DNA from: JAJFUI01 sp039698035
GTDB taxonomy: Bacteria; Planctomycetota; Planctomycetia; Pirellulales; Thermoguttaceae
Direction: 5' to 3'
Assembly (NCBI GenBank): GCA_039698035.1
Contig: JBDKSW010000004.1
Span: forward strand, 372,001 to 436,000
DNA length: 64,000 nucleotides
The notes beneath the pieces are model-generated. The model was not told where the DNA came from and did no database searches. It was given only the letters and a program-made list of their open reading frames with translations. Below, one piece after another: positions 26,047-35,663 of the stretch (positions are counted from its first letter, which is position 1; each line of letters starts with the position of its first letter). The position numbers and the translations under genes were made by a program.

Positions 26047-26805
26047 ATGGCGTCCAAGACTAACCGGCGTCACACTCCTCGATCTCGAAAACACTTGCCC
26101 GGCTCGAGCGAGCATGGGAAGCCGGTGTTCAATCGGCTCTTGGAGCACCGGCTGATCGGTCGTGTGAGCTTCGAGGAGTACCGCGACAAGGTCCGGGATG
26201 TGTATGACGGACCGCAGGGTGCATTGCTGGCCACCTGCAGCATGCTTTCGCTGCACACGCCGCTGGGGGCCCGGTTGTTCCGCGAGCGGAAGTTCGACCT
26301 CCGGGGCGCCCGGCGGATTCTGGACGTTGGCAGCGGCGCCGGACAGATTGCCAAGCACCTGGTCAAGTATTCGGACCCAACGGCTGAGATCACCTGTTCC
26401 GATCTTTCGCCCGAGATGCTTCGTCGGGCACGAAATCGGCTTCGCTCCGGCCGCCCCCGGTTCGTGGTGGCCGATTTGACGCGGTTGCCGTTCGAGGACG
26501 CGTCTTTCGACTGCGTGACATGCGGATATGTGCTTGAGCATTTGCCCGACGCTCGGCTTGGTTTGGCCGAGTTGAGTCGTGTGATGGAGCCCGGCGCAAG
26601 GATGCTGCTGCTTACCACGGAAGACACGTTTTCGGGGGCCTGGACGAGCCGCATGTGGTGTTGTCGGACATACAATCGCGACGAGTTGTCGCGAATTTGC
26701 GAGGAGGTTGGGCTGTGTTGGCACCGCGAGCTGTGGTTCACTCCCATGCACCGAGTGCTCCGCGCCGGCGGCATCTGTGTTGAGTTGGCAAAGATCTCCT
26801 CTTGA
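26047..26805 (+). CDS. Class I SAM-dependent methyltransferase
   Basis: The product has 252 residues. The SAM-binding motif I is ILDVGSGAGQIAKHL, motif II is ITCSDLSPEML with the acidic D, and a post-motif region is FVVADLTRLPFEDASFDCVTC, typical of Methyltransf_11 (UbiE-like). The acceptor cannot be told. The N-terminus is basic and low in structure. The ATG at 26047 is preferred over a TTG at 26035. It precedes the lysine aminomutase cluster by 180 bases on the same strand but is probably separate from it. Confidence 0.88.
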   Translation: MASKTNRRHTPRSRKHLPGSSEHGKPVFNRLLEHRLIGRVSFEEYRDKVRDVYDGPQGALLATCSMLSLHTPLGARLFRERKFDLRGARRILDVGSGAGQIAKHLVKYSDPTAEITCSDLSPEMLRRARNRLRSGRPRFVVADLTRLPFEDASFDCVTCGYVLEHLPDARLGLAELSRVMEPGARMLLLTTEDTFSGAWTSRMWCCRTYNRDELSRICEEVGLCWHRELWFTPMHRVLRAGGICVELAKISS

Positions 26806-26985
26806 CAATTTTTCCGCAGCCAGTATGAATTGCTCTTAACGTGCGGGTTGTGTTGCCGAAAGAAGAAGGAAAAGAAAACGGCAGCCCTGAATCGGTGAAG
26901 GATTCGCCGGGTTGGGGCGCACGGTGAGGGGTCGATAAGGACGTCGCGCCCCCGATTCTCCACGGGTCTCCGGAGATTTTTCTCG

Positions 26986-28290
26986 ATGGCCGGCATTGAT
27001 GCTGAGGCGTGTTCGTACTGCGGAGCAGATGATGAGGAGCCTCCCAGTACGGCGGTCCAGGTCCTAACCTCTCGCGTCCCATCGCGATTCTCTCGACCGA
27101 AGCGGCCGAGCGTCATTGCGGACAGGGACATCTTCGCTCCGGGCGCACCCCCGGGACGGATTCCTCGAAGCACTTTTCAAACGAGGGCCTTTCGCAAGGC
27201 CTTCTATCCGGGCGTTGCCGATCGCGAGTGGAACGACTGGCATTGGCAGGCTCGCAATCGCCTGCGAACGTTGGCCCAGCTGGAACAGGTGCTCGTGCTC
27301 TCCGAAGAAGAGCGGGCGGCCATGTCCGACGGCGGGCCGATGCTCCCGGTCAGCATCACGCCGTACTACATGAGCCTGATCTCGCGCGACGACCACGACC
27401 AGCCGTTGCGTCGCACGGTCATTCCGACCGGCGCCGAGTTGTTGCGAGGTCGCGGTGAAGCCGACGATCCGCTGGGCGAAGACGGCGACAGTCCCGTGCC
27501 TGGCTTGGTCCATCGCTACCCGGATCGAGTCTTGCTCTTGGTGACCGACTTTTGTTCCAGCTATTGCCGTTATTGCACCCGATCGCGGATGGTGGGGCAC
27601 TGCGCTGTCAGCCCGAGCGAGTCGCGATTGGAGCAGGCGTTCGAGTACATTCGCCAAAACTCGGCCATTCGCGACGTGCTGATTTCCGGCGGCGACCCGC
27701 TGGCCCTCAGCGACGAGCGGCTCGATTGGATTCTCACCCAGTTGCGGCGCATCCCGCACGTCGAGATGCTTCGGATCGGCACCAAAATGCCGGCCGTGCT
27801 GCCGCAGCGGATTACGCCCGAGCTGTGCAAGATGCTTCGCAAGCATCATCCGTTGTGGATGAGCCTGCACTTCCTGCATCCCGATGAATGCACGCCCGAG
27901 TCGATGCAGGCCTGCACGCGGCTTGCCGACGCTGGGATACCGTTGGGTTCGCAGACGGTGCTTCTGGCCGGCGTTAACGACGAGGTCGAGACAATGAAGC
28001 GGCTCATGCACCGGCTGCTGATGATGCGGGTTCGCCCGTATTATCTGTACCAGTGCGATCCGATCAGCGGCTCGGCCCACTTCCGCACGCCGGTGAGCAA
28101 GGGCTTGGAAATCATCGAAGGGCTTCGCGGCCACACGAGCGGCTACGGCGTCCCGAACTATGTGATCGACGCGCCCGGCGGCGGCGGCAAGATCCCGTTG
28201 CAGCCGAACTACGTCGTCGGCCGCGAGGGAGATGACCTGCTGCTGCGGAACTTCCGCGGCAACACGTACCGCTATCCGGATCCAGTTTAA
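26986..28290 (+). CDS. kamA: Lysine 2,3-aminomutase family radical SAM enzyme
   Basis: The enzyme converts L-lysine to L-beta-lysine using SAM, a 4Fe-4S cluster and PLP. The cluster motif is FCSSYCRYCTR. The PLP lysine sits in APGGGGKIPLQPNYVV. The two aspartates that bind the substrate epsilon-amino group in the clostridial enzyme are both present, in QCDPISGSAHFR and VIDAPGGGGK; glutamate aminomutases lack them, so lysine is the likely substrate. Length 434. The first 60 residues contain one CSYCG pair and are not conserved in the family. It opens a four-gene cluster with two ATP-grasp ligases and an acetyltransferase. Confidence 0.92.
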   Translation: MAGIDAEACSYCGADDEEPPSTAVQVLTSRVPSRFSRPKRPSVIADRDIFAPGAPPGRIPRSTFQTRAFRKAFYPGVADREWNDWHWQARNRLRTLAQLEQVLVLSEEERAAMSDGGPMLPVSITPYYMSLISRDDHDQPLRRTVIPTGAELLRGRGEADDPLGEDGDSPVPGLVHRYPDRVLLLVTDFCSSYCRYCTRSRMVGHCAVSPSESRLEQAFEYIRQNSAIRDVLISGGDPLALSDERLDWILTQLRRIPHVEMLRIGTKMPAVLPQRITPELCKMLRKHHPLWMSLHFLHPDECTPESMQACTRLADAGIPLGSQTVLLAGVNDEVETMKRLMHRLLMMRVRPYYLYQCDPISGSAHFRTPVSKGLEIIEGLRGHTSGYGVPNYVIDAPGGGGKIPLQPNYVVGREGDDLLLRNFRGNTYRYPDPV

Positions 28291-28308
28291 AAAAGGTTGA
28301 TCCGCTTT

Positions 28309-28365
28309 CGGGGATTGGGGAGTTCAGAGGCCCCGCAGTTGGGCCTCGGCTTTTCCCAATCCCCG
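28309..28365. repeat. Nested hairpin between kamA and the first ligase
   Basis: Outer arms CGGGGATTGGG (28309-28319) and CCCAATCCCCG (28355-28365) are perfectly complementary. Inside them GAGGCCC (28327-28333) pairs with GGGCCTC (28341-28347). The transcript would form an 11-bp stem with an inner 7-bp stem. No T-run follows, so it is not a classical terminator. Confidence 0.65.
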
Positions 28366-28424
28366 TGTTGTGTTATGGTGCCCTAATTCCCAGTCGATCA
28401 ATCTCCAGTCCTCGACCCGCTCCT

Positions 28425-29453
28425 ATGCGCATCGGCATCACTTACGACCTTCGCGACGACTATCTGGCCGAAGGATATGGCGAAGAACAGACGGCCGAGT
28501 TTGACCGACCGGCGACGATCGATGGCATCGAGGGGGCCCTCCAAGAGCTTGGGTACGAGACCGACCGGATCGGCCACGCCCGAAGCCTGATTGCCCGACT
28601 TGCTCAAGGCGACCGCTGGGACCTGGTGTTCAACATTGCGGAAGGACTGCATGGCCTGGCTCGTGAGGCCCAGGTGCCGGCGATCCTGGATGTCTATCAG
28701 ATTCCATACACGTTTTCCGACCCGTTGGTTCTTTCGCTGACCCTGCACAAAGGGTTGACCAAGACAGTTGCTCGTCAAGCGGGCGTTCCCACGCCGGATT
28801 TCGCGGTGGTCGAGCGACCGAGCGATGTGGACGCCATCGACTTGCCGTTTCCGCTGTTCGCCAAGCCGGTGGCCGAGGGCACCAGCAAAGGCATCTCGGC
28901 CGCGTCGCGGATTTCGGATCGCGAGTCGTTGCGTGCGAGGTGCGAAGAGCTTCTGACGCAGTTTCGTCAGCCGGTGCTCGTCGAAACGTTCCTCTCGGGT
29001 CGGGAGTTTACCGTCGGTGTCACCGGGACGGGCGACGACGCGACGGTGCTCGGCACGATGGAGATTCTTCTGCTGGCCGGCGCGGAAGCCGAGGTCTACT
29101 CTTACTCGAACAAACAACAGTATGAAGAGCGGGTCCGCTACCGACTGGTCAACCCGGAGGAAGACCCCGTGGTGGCTCAGGTCGAGCGGATTGCTGTGGA
29201 GGCGTGGCGAGCCCTGGATCTTCGCGACGGCGGGCGAGTCGACTTCCGCTGCGACGCCGCTGGCAAGCCCAGCTTTCTCGAAGTGAATCCGCTGCCGGGG
29301 CTTCATCCGCAACACTCCGATCTGCCGATTCTTTGCCGTTTCCTTGGCGTCACCTACATGGATTTGATCGATCGGATTGTGCGTTCGGCGCGACGAAGGA
29401 ATTCTGGCGGCCCTCACGTTTCTCGTGAGACCGCGACACTGCGTGTGATGTAG
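28425..29453 (+). CDS. D-Ala-D-Ala ligase-like ATP-grasp enzyme (1 of 2)
   Basis: The product has 342 residues. ATP-grasp proteins activate a carboxylate as acyl-phosphate and couple it to an amine. The layout follows D-alanine:D-alanine ligase: N-terminal pre-ATP-grasp domain (MRIGITYDLRDDYLA), the ATP-binding stretch LPFPLFAKPVAEGTSKGIS, and C-terminal metal ligands in FLEVNPLPGLHP. The start at 28425 is chosen because it gives the usual N-terminus; the first ATG at 28365 lies inside the hairpin. It differs from cell-wall Ddl in context: it stands with a lysine aminomutase and an acetyltransferase, so its substrates are more likely beta-lysine or another amino acid. Confidence 0.88.
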   Translation: MRIGITYDLRDDYLAEGYGEEQTAEFDRPATIDGIEGALQELGYETDRIGHARSLIARLAQGDRWDLVFNIAEGLHGLAREAQVPAILDVYQIPYTFSDPLVLSLTLHKGLTKTVARQAGVPTPDFAVVERPSDVDAIDLPFPLFAKPVAEGTSKGISAASRISDRESLRARCEELLTQFRQPVLVETFLSGREFTVGVTGTGDDATVLGTMEILLLAGAEAEVYSYSNKQQYEERVRYRLVNPEEDPVVAQVERIAVEAWRALDLRDGGRVDFRCDAAGKPSFLEVNPLPGLHPQHSDLPILCRFLGVTYMDLIDRIVRSARRRNSGGPHVSRETATLRVM

Positions 29454-29495
29454 AGACGCCGAATCGTGCCCGATGGAGTGTGAGGAGCAAGGATA

Positions 29496-30521
29496 ATGCG
29501 CGTTGCGGTCCTGCACAACGCTGTTGCCGCCGATGCCCTGCCGGAAGACCAGGATACGCTGGTCCAGGCCAATGCGGTGAGTCGGGCGCTCACGCGGCTG
29601 GGGCACGATCCGCAGCTCGTCTCTTGCACGTTGGACCTTTCCGCGCTGCAGACCGAACTGAAACGGCTCGGTCCCGAGGTGGTGTTCAATCTGGTCGAAT
29701 CGCTGGCGGACGCGGACTCGCTGCTCCACCTGCCCGTGGCGCTGTTGGACACGATGCGGTTGCCCTACACGGGCAGCAGCACGGAATCGCTGTTCATCAC
29801 GACGCACAAGCTTCTTGGAAAACAATGCATGCGGCGGGCCGGCCTGCCAACGCCCGATTGGGTGAAGTGTGAACGCAGGCCGAGTTCACCGGTTTGCGCG
29901 TCCGGCGATCGTCGTTTGGCGTCTGGAACGAGTTGCGGCGACGGTTTGACGTGGATCATCAAGGGGGTTTGGGACCAAGGTTCGCGCGGTCTCGATGACG
30001 ACGCCGTGGTAGCGAATGTCCCAATGGACGATCTCAGGCAGCGACTGTGGCAACGATGCTCCGACACGGGGCGACCGTGCTTTGCCGAACAGTTTATCGA
30101 GGGGCGCGAGTTCAATCTGGCGGTGATTTCCGGTCCGAATGGTCCCGAGCCGCTTCCTCCGGCGGAAATCGAGTTCAACACGTTCCCGAGCGGCAAGCCG
30201 AAGATCGTCGGCTATCGGGCAAAGTGGTGCGACGACTGCTTCGAGTATCAGAACACTCCTCGCCGCTTTGAATTTGACGATTCGGACACGAACCTCTTGC
30301 AGCGGCTCCGCGTCTTGTCGCTGGATTGCTGGCGGCTTTTCGGCTTGCGAGGCTGGGCGCGCGTCGATTTCCGAGTGGATGCGGCCGACCAGCCTTGGAT
30401 CTTGGAGGTCAATGCCAACCCGTGTCTTTCGCCCGACGCCGGTTTTGCCGCCGCCCTTGCCCGGGCATCGATGGGCTATGATGAGGCGATTCGGCGAATC
30501 TTGGAGGATACGCGTCGATGA
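29496..30521 (+). CDS. D-Ala-D-Ala ligase-like ATP-grasp enzyme (2 of 2)
   Basis: The product has 341 residues. It shares the ATP-grasp fold with its neighbour but has clearly diverged: ATP lysine in LTWIIKGVWDQGSRGLD, a metal-ligand segment LEVNANPCLSPDAGFAAA, and a Cys-rich loop KWCDDCFEYQNTP. The 'NPCLSPDAG' ending is typical of a subgroup of Ddl-like enzymes outside the cell wall. The start has AGGA upstream (GTGAGGAGCAAGGATA before ATG). It follows the first ligase by 42 bases and overlaps the acetyltransferase start by four (ATGA), so the genes are translationally coupled. Substrate unknown. Confidence 0.88.
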   Translation: MRVAVLHNAVAADALPEDQDTLVQANAVSRALTRLGHDPQLVSCTLDLSALQTELKRLGPEVVFNLVESLADADSLLHLPVALLDTMRLPYTGSSTESLFITTHKLLGKQCMRRAGLPTPDWVKCERRPSSPVCASGDRRLASGTSCGDGLTWIIKGVWDQGSRGLDDDAVVANVPMDDLRQRLWQRCSDTGRPCFAEQFIEGREFNLAVISGPNGPEPLPPAEIEFNTFPSGKPKIVGYRAKWCDDCFEYQNTPRRFEFDDSDTNLLQRLRVLSLDCWRLFGLRGWARVDFRVDAADQPWILEVNANPCLSPDAGFAAALARASMGYDEAIRRILEDTRR

Positions 30522-31006
30522 CTGAGCAACCCATAGAACTTCGTTGTGAGGTCCGTCCCGAGGATCGGCAGGCGGTGCGGCGATTGGTGGAATCGACCGG
30601 TGTGTTTTCGCCCGTCGAGGTGGACGTTGCTGTCGAGCTGGTCGACGAACGGCTCAACAAGGGGCCGGAGAGCGGGTATCACTTTGTGTTTGCCGACGAC
30701 GGCGGGCGCGCGGTGGGTTACACCTGCTACGGCCCCATCGCGCTGACGGCGGCCAGTTTTGATCTCTATTGGATCGCGGTCGACAAATCGCTCCAAGGGC
30801 GAAAGATTGGCCGTCTGCTGCTGGATCGGACCAAGGATCTGATTCGCCAGATGGGCGGCCGACACGTCTACATCGAGACATCGAATCGCGAGCAGTATGC
30901 GCCGACTCGCGGCTTCTATCTCCGCTGCGGTTGTCGGCAGGAAGCCCTGCTGAAGGACTTCTATGCTTCCGGTGACGACAAAGTCATCTACGCCATCGAA
31001 CTCTGA
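30518..31006 (+). CDS. GNAT family N-acetyltransferase
   Basis: The product has 162 residues. GNAT motif A is present: YWIAVDKSLQGRKIGRLLL, where the Q/R-x-x-G-x-G/A pattern binds the pyrophosphate of acetyl-CoA. Motif B appears at ETSNREQYAPTRGFYLRCG. In AblA/AblB systems a lysine aminomutase and an acetyltransferase make N-epsilon-acetyl-beta-lysine, a compatible solute; here the acetyltransferase is shorter than AblB and follows two ligases instead, so the product may differ. The start overlaps the previous stop by four bases. Confidence 0.88.
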   Translation: MTEQPIELRCEVRPEDRQAVRRLVESTGVFSPVEVDVAVELVDERLNKGPESGYHFVFADDGGRAVGYTCYGPIALTAASFDLYWIAVDKSLQGRKIGRLLLDRTKDLIRQMGGRHVYIETSNREQYAPTRGFYLRCGCRQEALLKDFYASGDDKVIYAIEL

Positions 31007-31133
31007 GCGATGGTTGGGCAGAATGCCTCCCTGTGGGTGGCGTGCGGCCGTCTATCGTGGCTGAATTATGTCGGTGTTGGCCGTGATAATACGGCGAGGC
31101 ATGCGGTGGGCCGTGGCCGCGCACTCTTCTTGA

Positions 31134-31161
31134 TTGACACAAGTTCTGGAATCGCTAGAAT
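31134..31161 (+). promoter_or_regulatory. Sigma-70 promoter of the giant protease gene
   Basis: TTGACA (31134-31139) and TAGAAT (31156-31161) with a 16-base spacer. The leader to the ATG at 31355 would be about 190 bases. The rest of the 31007-31354 stretch holds no gene I can support. Confidence 0.7.
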
Positions 31162-31354
31162 AAACGCGGATCCTCTAGGGAGGGGGGCGGTGTGTCGGCG
31201 GGATCGCAAGCGGCGATTTCGGCTCCCCATCCTTCTATTCGGAACAGAAGTCTGCGAGTCCACTGCGAAGAGTCCACAGGTTTTGTGACGCTGGCTGCGG
31301 TCCAGTTCGACCGATCGGTCGCGTTTGGCCGCGTTTGATCGCTGGAGACGACCA

Positions 31355-34300
31355 ATGAAGAAGTTCTCGGCACTGAGTGGCTTACGGGCGATCCTTCACC
31401 GAGGCGGAAACCGCCGGAGCCATCGCACGACGAATCGATGGGGTGGTTTGTCGGGGCTGCGGAGTCTTCGACTGGAACTTCTCGAGGATCGCGAACTCCT
31501 CAGCGTAACGACCGTGGCGCAGAGTTCCATCGTGAATGACTCGGACGCGGAGATCGTTGTCCAGAGCGGCGTCTCGGCCTGCTTCACGGCCGTCTCCAGC
31601 TTTCCGGCCAGCTATGACTTGCGGAACGTCAGCGGCTCAAACTACGTAACGTCGGTGAAGAGCCAAGGGAGTTGGGGAACCTGCTGGGCGTTCGCGACGT
31701 ACGCGTCGGTCGAGAGCTCGATTCTCGTGGACAGTGGGACAACGACCAACATGTCCGAGCGCAATGCGGCCTACATGCACGGGTTCGACTGGGACGTCAA
31801 TGTAGGCGGCAACAGCTATATCAGCGAGGCCTATTTGAGTCGCGGGTCAGGCGCCATCAGCGAAGCGACCGACCCGTACACGGATATGGGCACCCCGGAC
31901 ACCATCACGGGGCCCATTGCGTATTACGTTACCGAAATGCTCCGCCTCGATTCGGACAGCGACATCAAGACCGCGATCATGACCTATGGCGCGGTCCTCA
32001 CGTCGATGTGTTGGAGCGATTCGTCCTATCGCTCGTCCGATTACACGTATTATTACAGCGGTACGGCGTCCACCAACCATGACGTTGCCATCATTGGTTG
32101 GGACGACACCAAAGTGACCGCGGGCGGCACCGGCGCCTGGCTCTGCAAGAACAGTTGGGGAACGACTTGGGGTAACAGCGGCTATTTCTGGATTTCTTAT
32201 GCCGATACCAAGGGTGCAAACACCGCCGAGGCGTACACGGGCGTGGTGTCTGGCAGCACCTATTCGGACGTATACTACTGGGATGAATTCGGCAACATTG
32301 GTTCACTCAGCACGCCCTATGCCTTCAACGCCTACACGGCCGCGTCAGACTGCGACCTGCTGTCCGTCGGGTTCTATACGCTGTCCGACAGCGCCAGCTA
32401 CACCGTGACAATCTACGACACGTACTCGAACGGAACCCTTTCGTCCGTACTCGGCACCGTCTCCGGGTCGGAGACCTATGCCGGTTATCATACGGTCGAT
32501 CTGTCGTCGGCCATCTCGTTGGCCTCGGGCAACGACTTTTACGTGTGCCTTCACATCATCAGCAGCTCCGGCTTCCCGATGGCCATGGATTACGAGATCG
32601 ATGGCTACACCTCGGACTGCGTGGCCAGCAGCGGCCAAAGCTACTATAGCTTCAACGGCACCAGTTGGACGGACTTGACCTCGCACAAGAGCACCGCCAA
32701 CTTCTGCATCAAGGCGTACGTCCTCGATACCAGTGCTGAACCGACGACGGTGACGTTGGTGTCGACAAGCGACACGGGTTCGTCGTCGAGCGACCTGATC
32801 ACCAATCGCGACAACAGCAGTTCCTCGAAAACACTCCAGTTCCTGGTGACGGGAGTCACCGCGGGCGCGACCGTGACAATCTATTCGAGCGGCACGGCCA
32901 TTGGCAGCACTGTCGCCACCGGTACGAGCGCGACCGTCACGACTAGCGGCACCTACGATCTTGTCGACGGCGCTCGCACGATCACAGCTCGGCAGACCGT
33001 GCCAGGCGAGGCCGAGTCGGCAGATTCCGCCGCGCTGATGATCTATATCGATACGGCGGCGCCCACGGCGACCGTTCCGGATTTGGCAGACGCCGACGAC
33101 ACGGGCATTTCCTGCACCGATAACCTGACGCAGGGCGTTCACCCGACGTTCAACGGTACGGCCAGCGATCCGACGAGCAACTCTTACACGTCGGGGGTCT
33201 GGAAAGTCGTCGTGGCGGCAGATGACGGGAGAAGTGGGACGGACAGTGCCTCGCCGTACTATTCCGTCACGACATCGACGTTGACCGAGGGAACTCGCAC
33301 GGTGTCGGCCACGGTCTACGATGTGGCCGGCAACAGCTACACTACGGCGGCGCTCACCGTCACCGTCGATCAGATGATGCCGACGGTGACTATCAACCAG
33401 GCGAGCACCCAGTCCGACCCGGCGACCAGCCTTCCGATCCATTTCCTGGCCGTCTTCAGCAGCAAGGTCAACAACTTCGACGATTGGGATTTATCCGGCG
33501 TGCCGCTAGGGGCCGCGGCCACGATTACGGCCATCGGCACGGCGGGAACAGACTACGATATTGCGATCAGTGGACTTACGGAAGATACGACGCTGACCAT
33601 CACCATTGGCAGTGGGCTCGTCACCGATGACGCCGGGAATGTCAACTCCAGTTCCACGAGCACGGATAACACGGTGACCTTCGACCGATTGGAGCCGGTC
33701 GCCACCGTGACGCTTAATACGTCGTCACCGCAAACGAACGATATCCTGACTGCCACGGCCACAAAGACCGGGTATTATGGCGAAACGGTATGGTTGACGT
33801 ATGTCTGGCTCGTCAATGGCACCGTAGTGCGAACCTACTCGTCCGACACGGCGTTGACGGATACCTTGGACCTGGGCGTAAGCGGCAATGGGAACCGTGG
33901 AGATGCCATTACTGTTCAGGTGATGCCCTGCGACGAGTTAGAGGGTGCGACCGTGACAGCATCGGCAACGGTCGCCGACACGCAACCGGTCGCCACGGTC
34001 AGCCTGAGTCAGGCGTCGCCCCTGACCAACAGCGTGCTCGTCGCGACGGCTACCAAATCGGATGTCGATGCCGACACCGTATCGTTGACATATGTGTGGA
34101 AAGTCAATGGAGTTACGAAGCGAACCTTCACGTCAAGCACGTTGCTGACGGATAGCTTCGACCTGAGCGTGGACGGCAACGGCAACCGCGGCGATGTCGT
34201 CACGTGCGAGGTTGTTCCCACCGATGGGACTCTGACCGGCGCCACGGTTTCGGCCACGGCGACTGTCGCGAACACGGCCCCCGTGGCAGCGGTAGGCCTC

Positions 34301-35602
34301 GATACGACCACACCCCGTACGGATGCCGTTCTTACGGCGACGGCCACGACATCCGATGACGATAGTGACTCAGTGACCGTGACCTACGTCTGGAAGGTCA
34401 ACGGCGTTGCGAAGCAGACACATACGTTGGCCGGCGGTCTGGCCGACACGTTCGATCTAAGCATTTCAGGTTACGGCGACGTCGGCGACGTGATCATCGT
34501 CGAAGTGACGCCTAGCGACGGAACGGCCAGCGGGACGGCCGTGACGCAAACGGCAACCGTCGTCAGCAGCACGCGGACTTGGGTGGGTGGCGGCGCGGAC
34601 GCCAATTGGACGACGGCTGCCAACTGGGCTGACGGCATCGCGCCAATCGCGGGTGATTCGCTGGTTTTCACCGGCACGACGCAAACCTCTTCGGTGAACG
34701 ATTTCACTGCCGGCACGGTCTTTGAAAGCATCACGTTCTCAAGCGGTGGCTTCGCCCTGTCGGGCAACGCCGTGACCCTGGACGCTGATGGCGGTACGGC
34801 AGTCGACAATCTTGCCGGCGACAACGAGATCGACTTGGCGCTGACGCTCGGTTCCTCATGTGCGTTCGCCATCGCCGCCGATACGGGGCTTTCCTTGACT
34901 GCGTCCGCCACGATCGCGACGAACGGCTATACCTTGACCTGCGATGGCCAGAGCAGCGATACCACGAACCAGTGGGCAGGCGAGATCGGCGGGTCGGGGG
35001 GGGTCACGAAGACTGGGAGTGGCGTTTTGTCGCTTAGCGGCAGCAATACCTACACCGGCACGACCACGGTAATCGGCGGCACGTTGACGTTGGTTGGAGC
35101 CGCTTACGCCAACGTGCTAAACACGGCGAATGCTGGCGCTGACATCCAGGGCGGCACGCTCATCTTTGACTACACGGGACTTGCAGATCCGGTCGACCAG
35201 ATTCGGGCCAATCTCCGCACAACCTACCTTGCTACCAACGGGGCGATGACGTCCGGGCTTTTGTACAGCTCGATTGGCGGCGCATTGAATTACACGGTTG
35301 GATACCTTGACGATACTGAGGCGAGTACGGTCACCTTGAAGGTGGCTCAATACGGCGATGCTAACTTGGATGGCATGGTCAACTACTCAGACCTCAACAA
35401 GGTGCTTACCAACTACAACGGCGCGGGAGACTGGGGACAAGGTGATTTCGACTATGGCGGATCGGTGGACTACGCCGATCTCAATAAGGTGCTTACCAAC
35501 TACAACGCTTCCCTCTTGCTGTCGGCTTCCAGCATATCGAATGATGCGGAAGCGGCCGTCGATGCCGTTTTCGAGATGTTGGGCGACTCGTCGCTCGTGT
35601 GA
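31355..35602 (+). CDS. Giant secreted C1 (papain-like) cysteine protease with Ig-like, beta-strand and dockerin modules
   Basis: The product has 1415 residues. The N-terminus carries RSLRLELLEDRELLSV, the planctomycete export-associated motif. The peptidase C1 domain follows (~residues 75-300) with the catalytic Cys in SQGSWGTCWAFATYA, His in STNHDVAIIGWDD and Asn in LCKNSWGTTWGNSGY. A lectin-like beta domain (SVGFYTLSDSASYTVTIYD) comes next, then Ig-like repeats, three copies of a 'TATKSD.D.DTV.LTYVWKVNG' type repeat, an autotransporter-associated beta strand (LSLSGSNTYTGTTTVIGG) and a C-terminal dockerin I pair (GDANLDGMVNYSDLNKVL; FDYGGSVDYADLNKVL). The ATG at 31355 has GGAG upstream. It probably works outside the cell. 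Confidence 0.88.
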   Translation: MKKFSALSGLRAILHRGGNRRSHRTTNRWGGLSGLRSLRLELLEDRELLSVTTVAQSSIVNDSDAEIVVQSGVSACFTAVSSFPASYDLRNVSGSNYVTSVKSQGSWGTCWAFATYASVESSILVDSGTTTNMSERNAAYMHGFDWDVNVGGNSYISEAYLSRGSGAISEATDPYTDMGTPDTITGPIAYYVTEMLRLDSDSDIKTAIMTYGAVLTSMCWSDSSYRSSDYTYYYSGTASTNHDVAIIGWDDTKVTAGGTGAWLCKNSWGTTWGNSGYFWISYADTKGANTAEAYTGVVSGSTYSDVYYWDEFGNIGSLSTPYAFNAYTAASDCDLLSVGFYTLSDSASYTVTIYDTYSNGTLSSVLGTVSGSETYAGYHTVDLSSAISLASGNDFYVCLHIISSSGFPMAMDYEIDGYTSDCVASSGQSYYSFNGTSWTDLTSHKSTANFCIKAYVLDTSAEPTTVTLVSTSDTGSSSSDLITNRDNSSSSKTLQFLVTGVTAGATVTIYSSGTAIGSTVATGTSATVTTSGTYDLVDGARTITARQTVPGEAESADSAALMIYIDTAAPTATVPDLADADDTGISCTDNLTQGVHPTFNGTASDPTSNSYTSGVWKVVVAADDGRSGTDSASPYYSVTTSTLTEGTRTVSATVYDVAGNSYTTAALTVTVDQMMPTVTINQASTQSDPATSLPIHFLAVFSSKVNNFDDWDLSGVPLGAAATITAIGTAGTDYDIAISGLTEDTTLTITIGSGLVTDDAGNVNSSSTSTDNTVTFDRLEPVATVTLNTSSPQTNDILTATATKTGYYGETVWLTYVWLVNGTVVRTYSSDTALTDTLDLGVSGNGNRGDAITVQVMPCDELEGATVTASATVADTQPVATVSLSQASPLTNSVLVATATKSDVDADTVSLTYVWKVNGVTKRTFTSSTLLTDSFDLSVDGNGNRGDVVTCEVVPTDGTLTGATVSATATVANTAPVAAVGLDTTTPRTDAVLTATATTSDDDSDSVTVTYVWKVNGVAKQTHTLAGGLADTFDLSISGYGDVGDVIIVEVTPSDGTASGTAVTQTATVVSSTRTWVGGGADANWTTAANWADGIAPIAGDSLVFTGTTQTSSVNDFTAGTVFESITFSSGGFALSGNAVTLDADGGTAVDNLAGDNEIDLALTLGSSCAFAIAADTGLSLTASATIATNGYTLTCDGQSSDTTNQWAGEIGGSGGVTKTGSGVLSLSGSNTYTGTTTVIGGTLTLVGAAYANVLNTANAGADIQGGTLIFDYTGLADPVDQIRANLRTTYLATNGAMTSGLLYSSIGGALNYTVGYLDDTEASTVTLKVAQYGDANLDGMVNYSDLNKVLTNYNGAGDWGQGDFDYGGSVDYADLNKVLTNYNASLLLSASSISNDAEAAVDAVFEMLGDSSLV

Positions 35603-35663
35603 TACGACGGGGTCCCTGGTGCGGCGGATGAGGTGACTTGGATTCGCCTCGGTTTGCGCGGGC

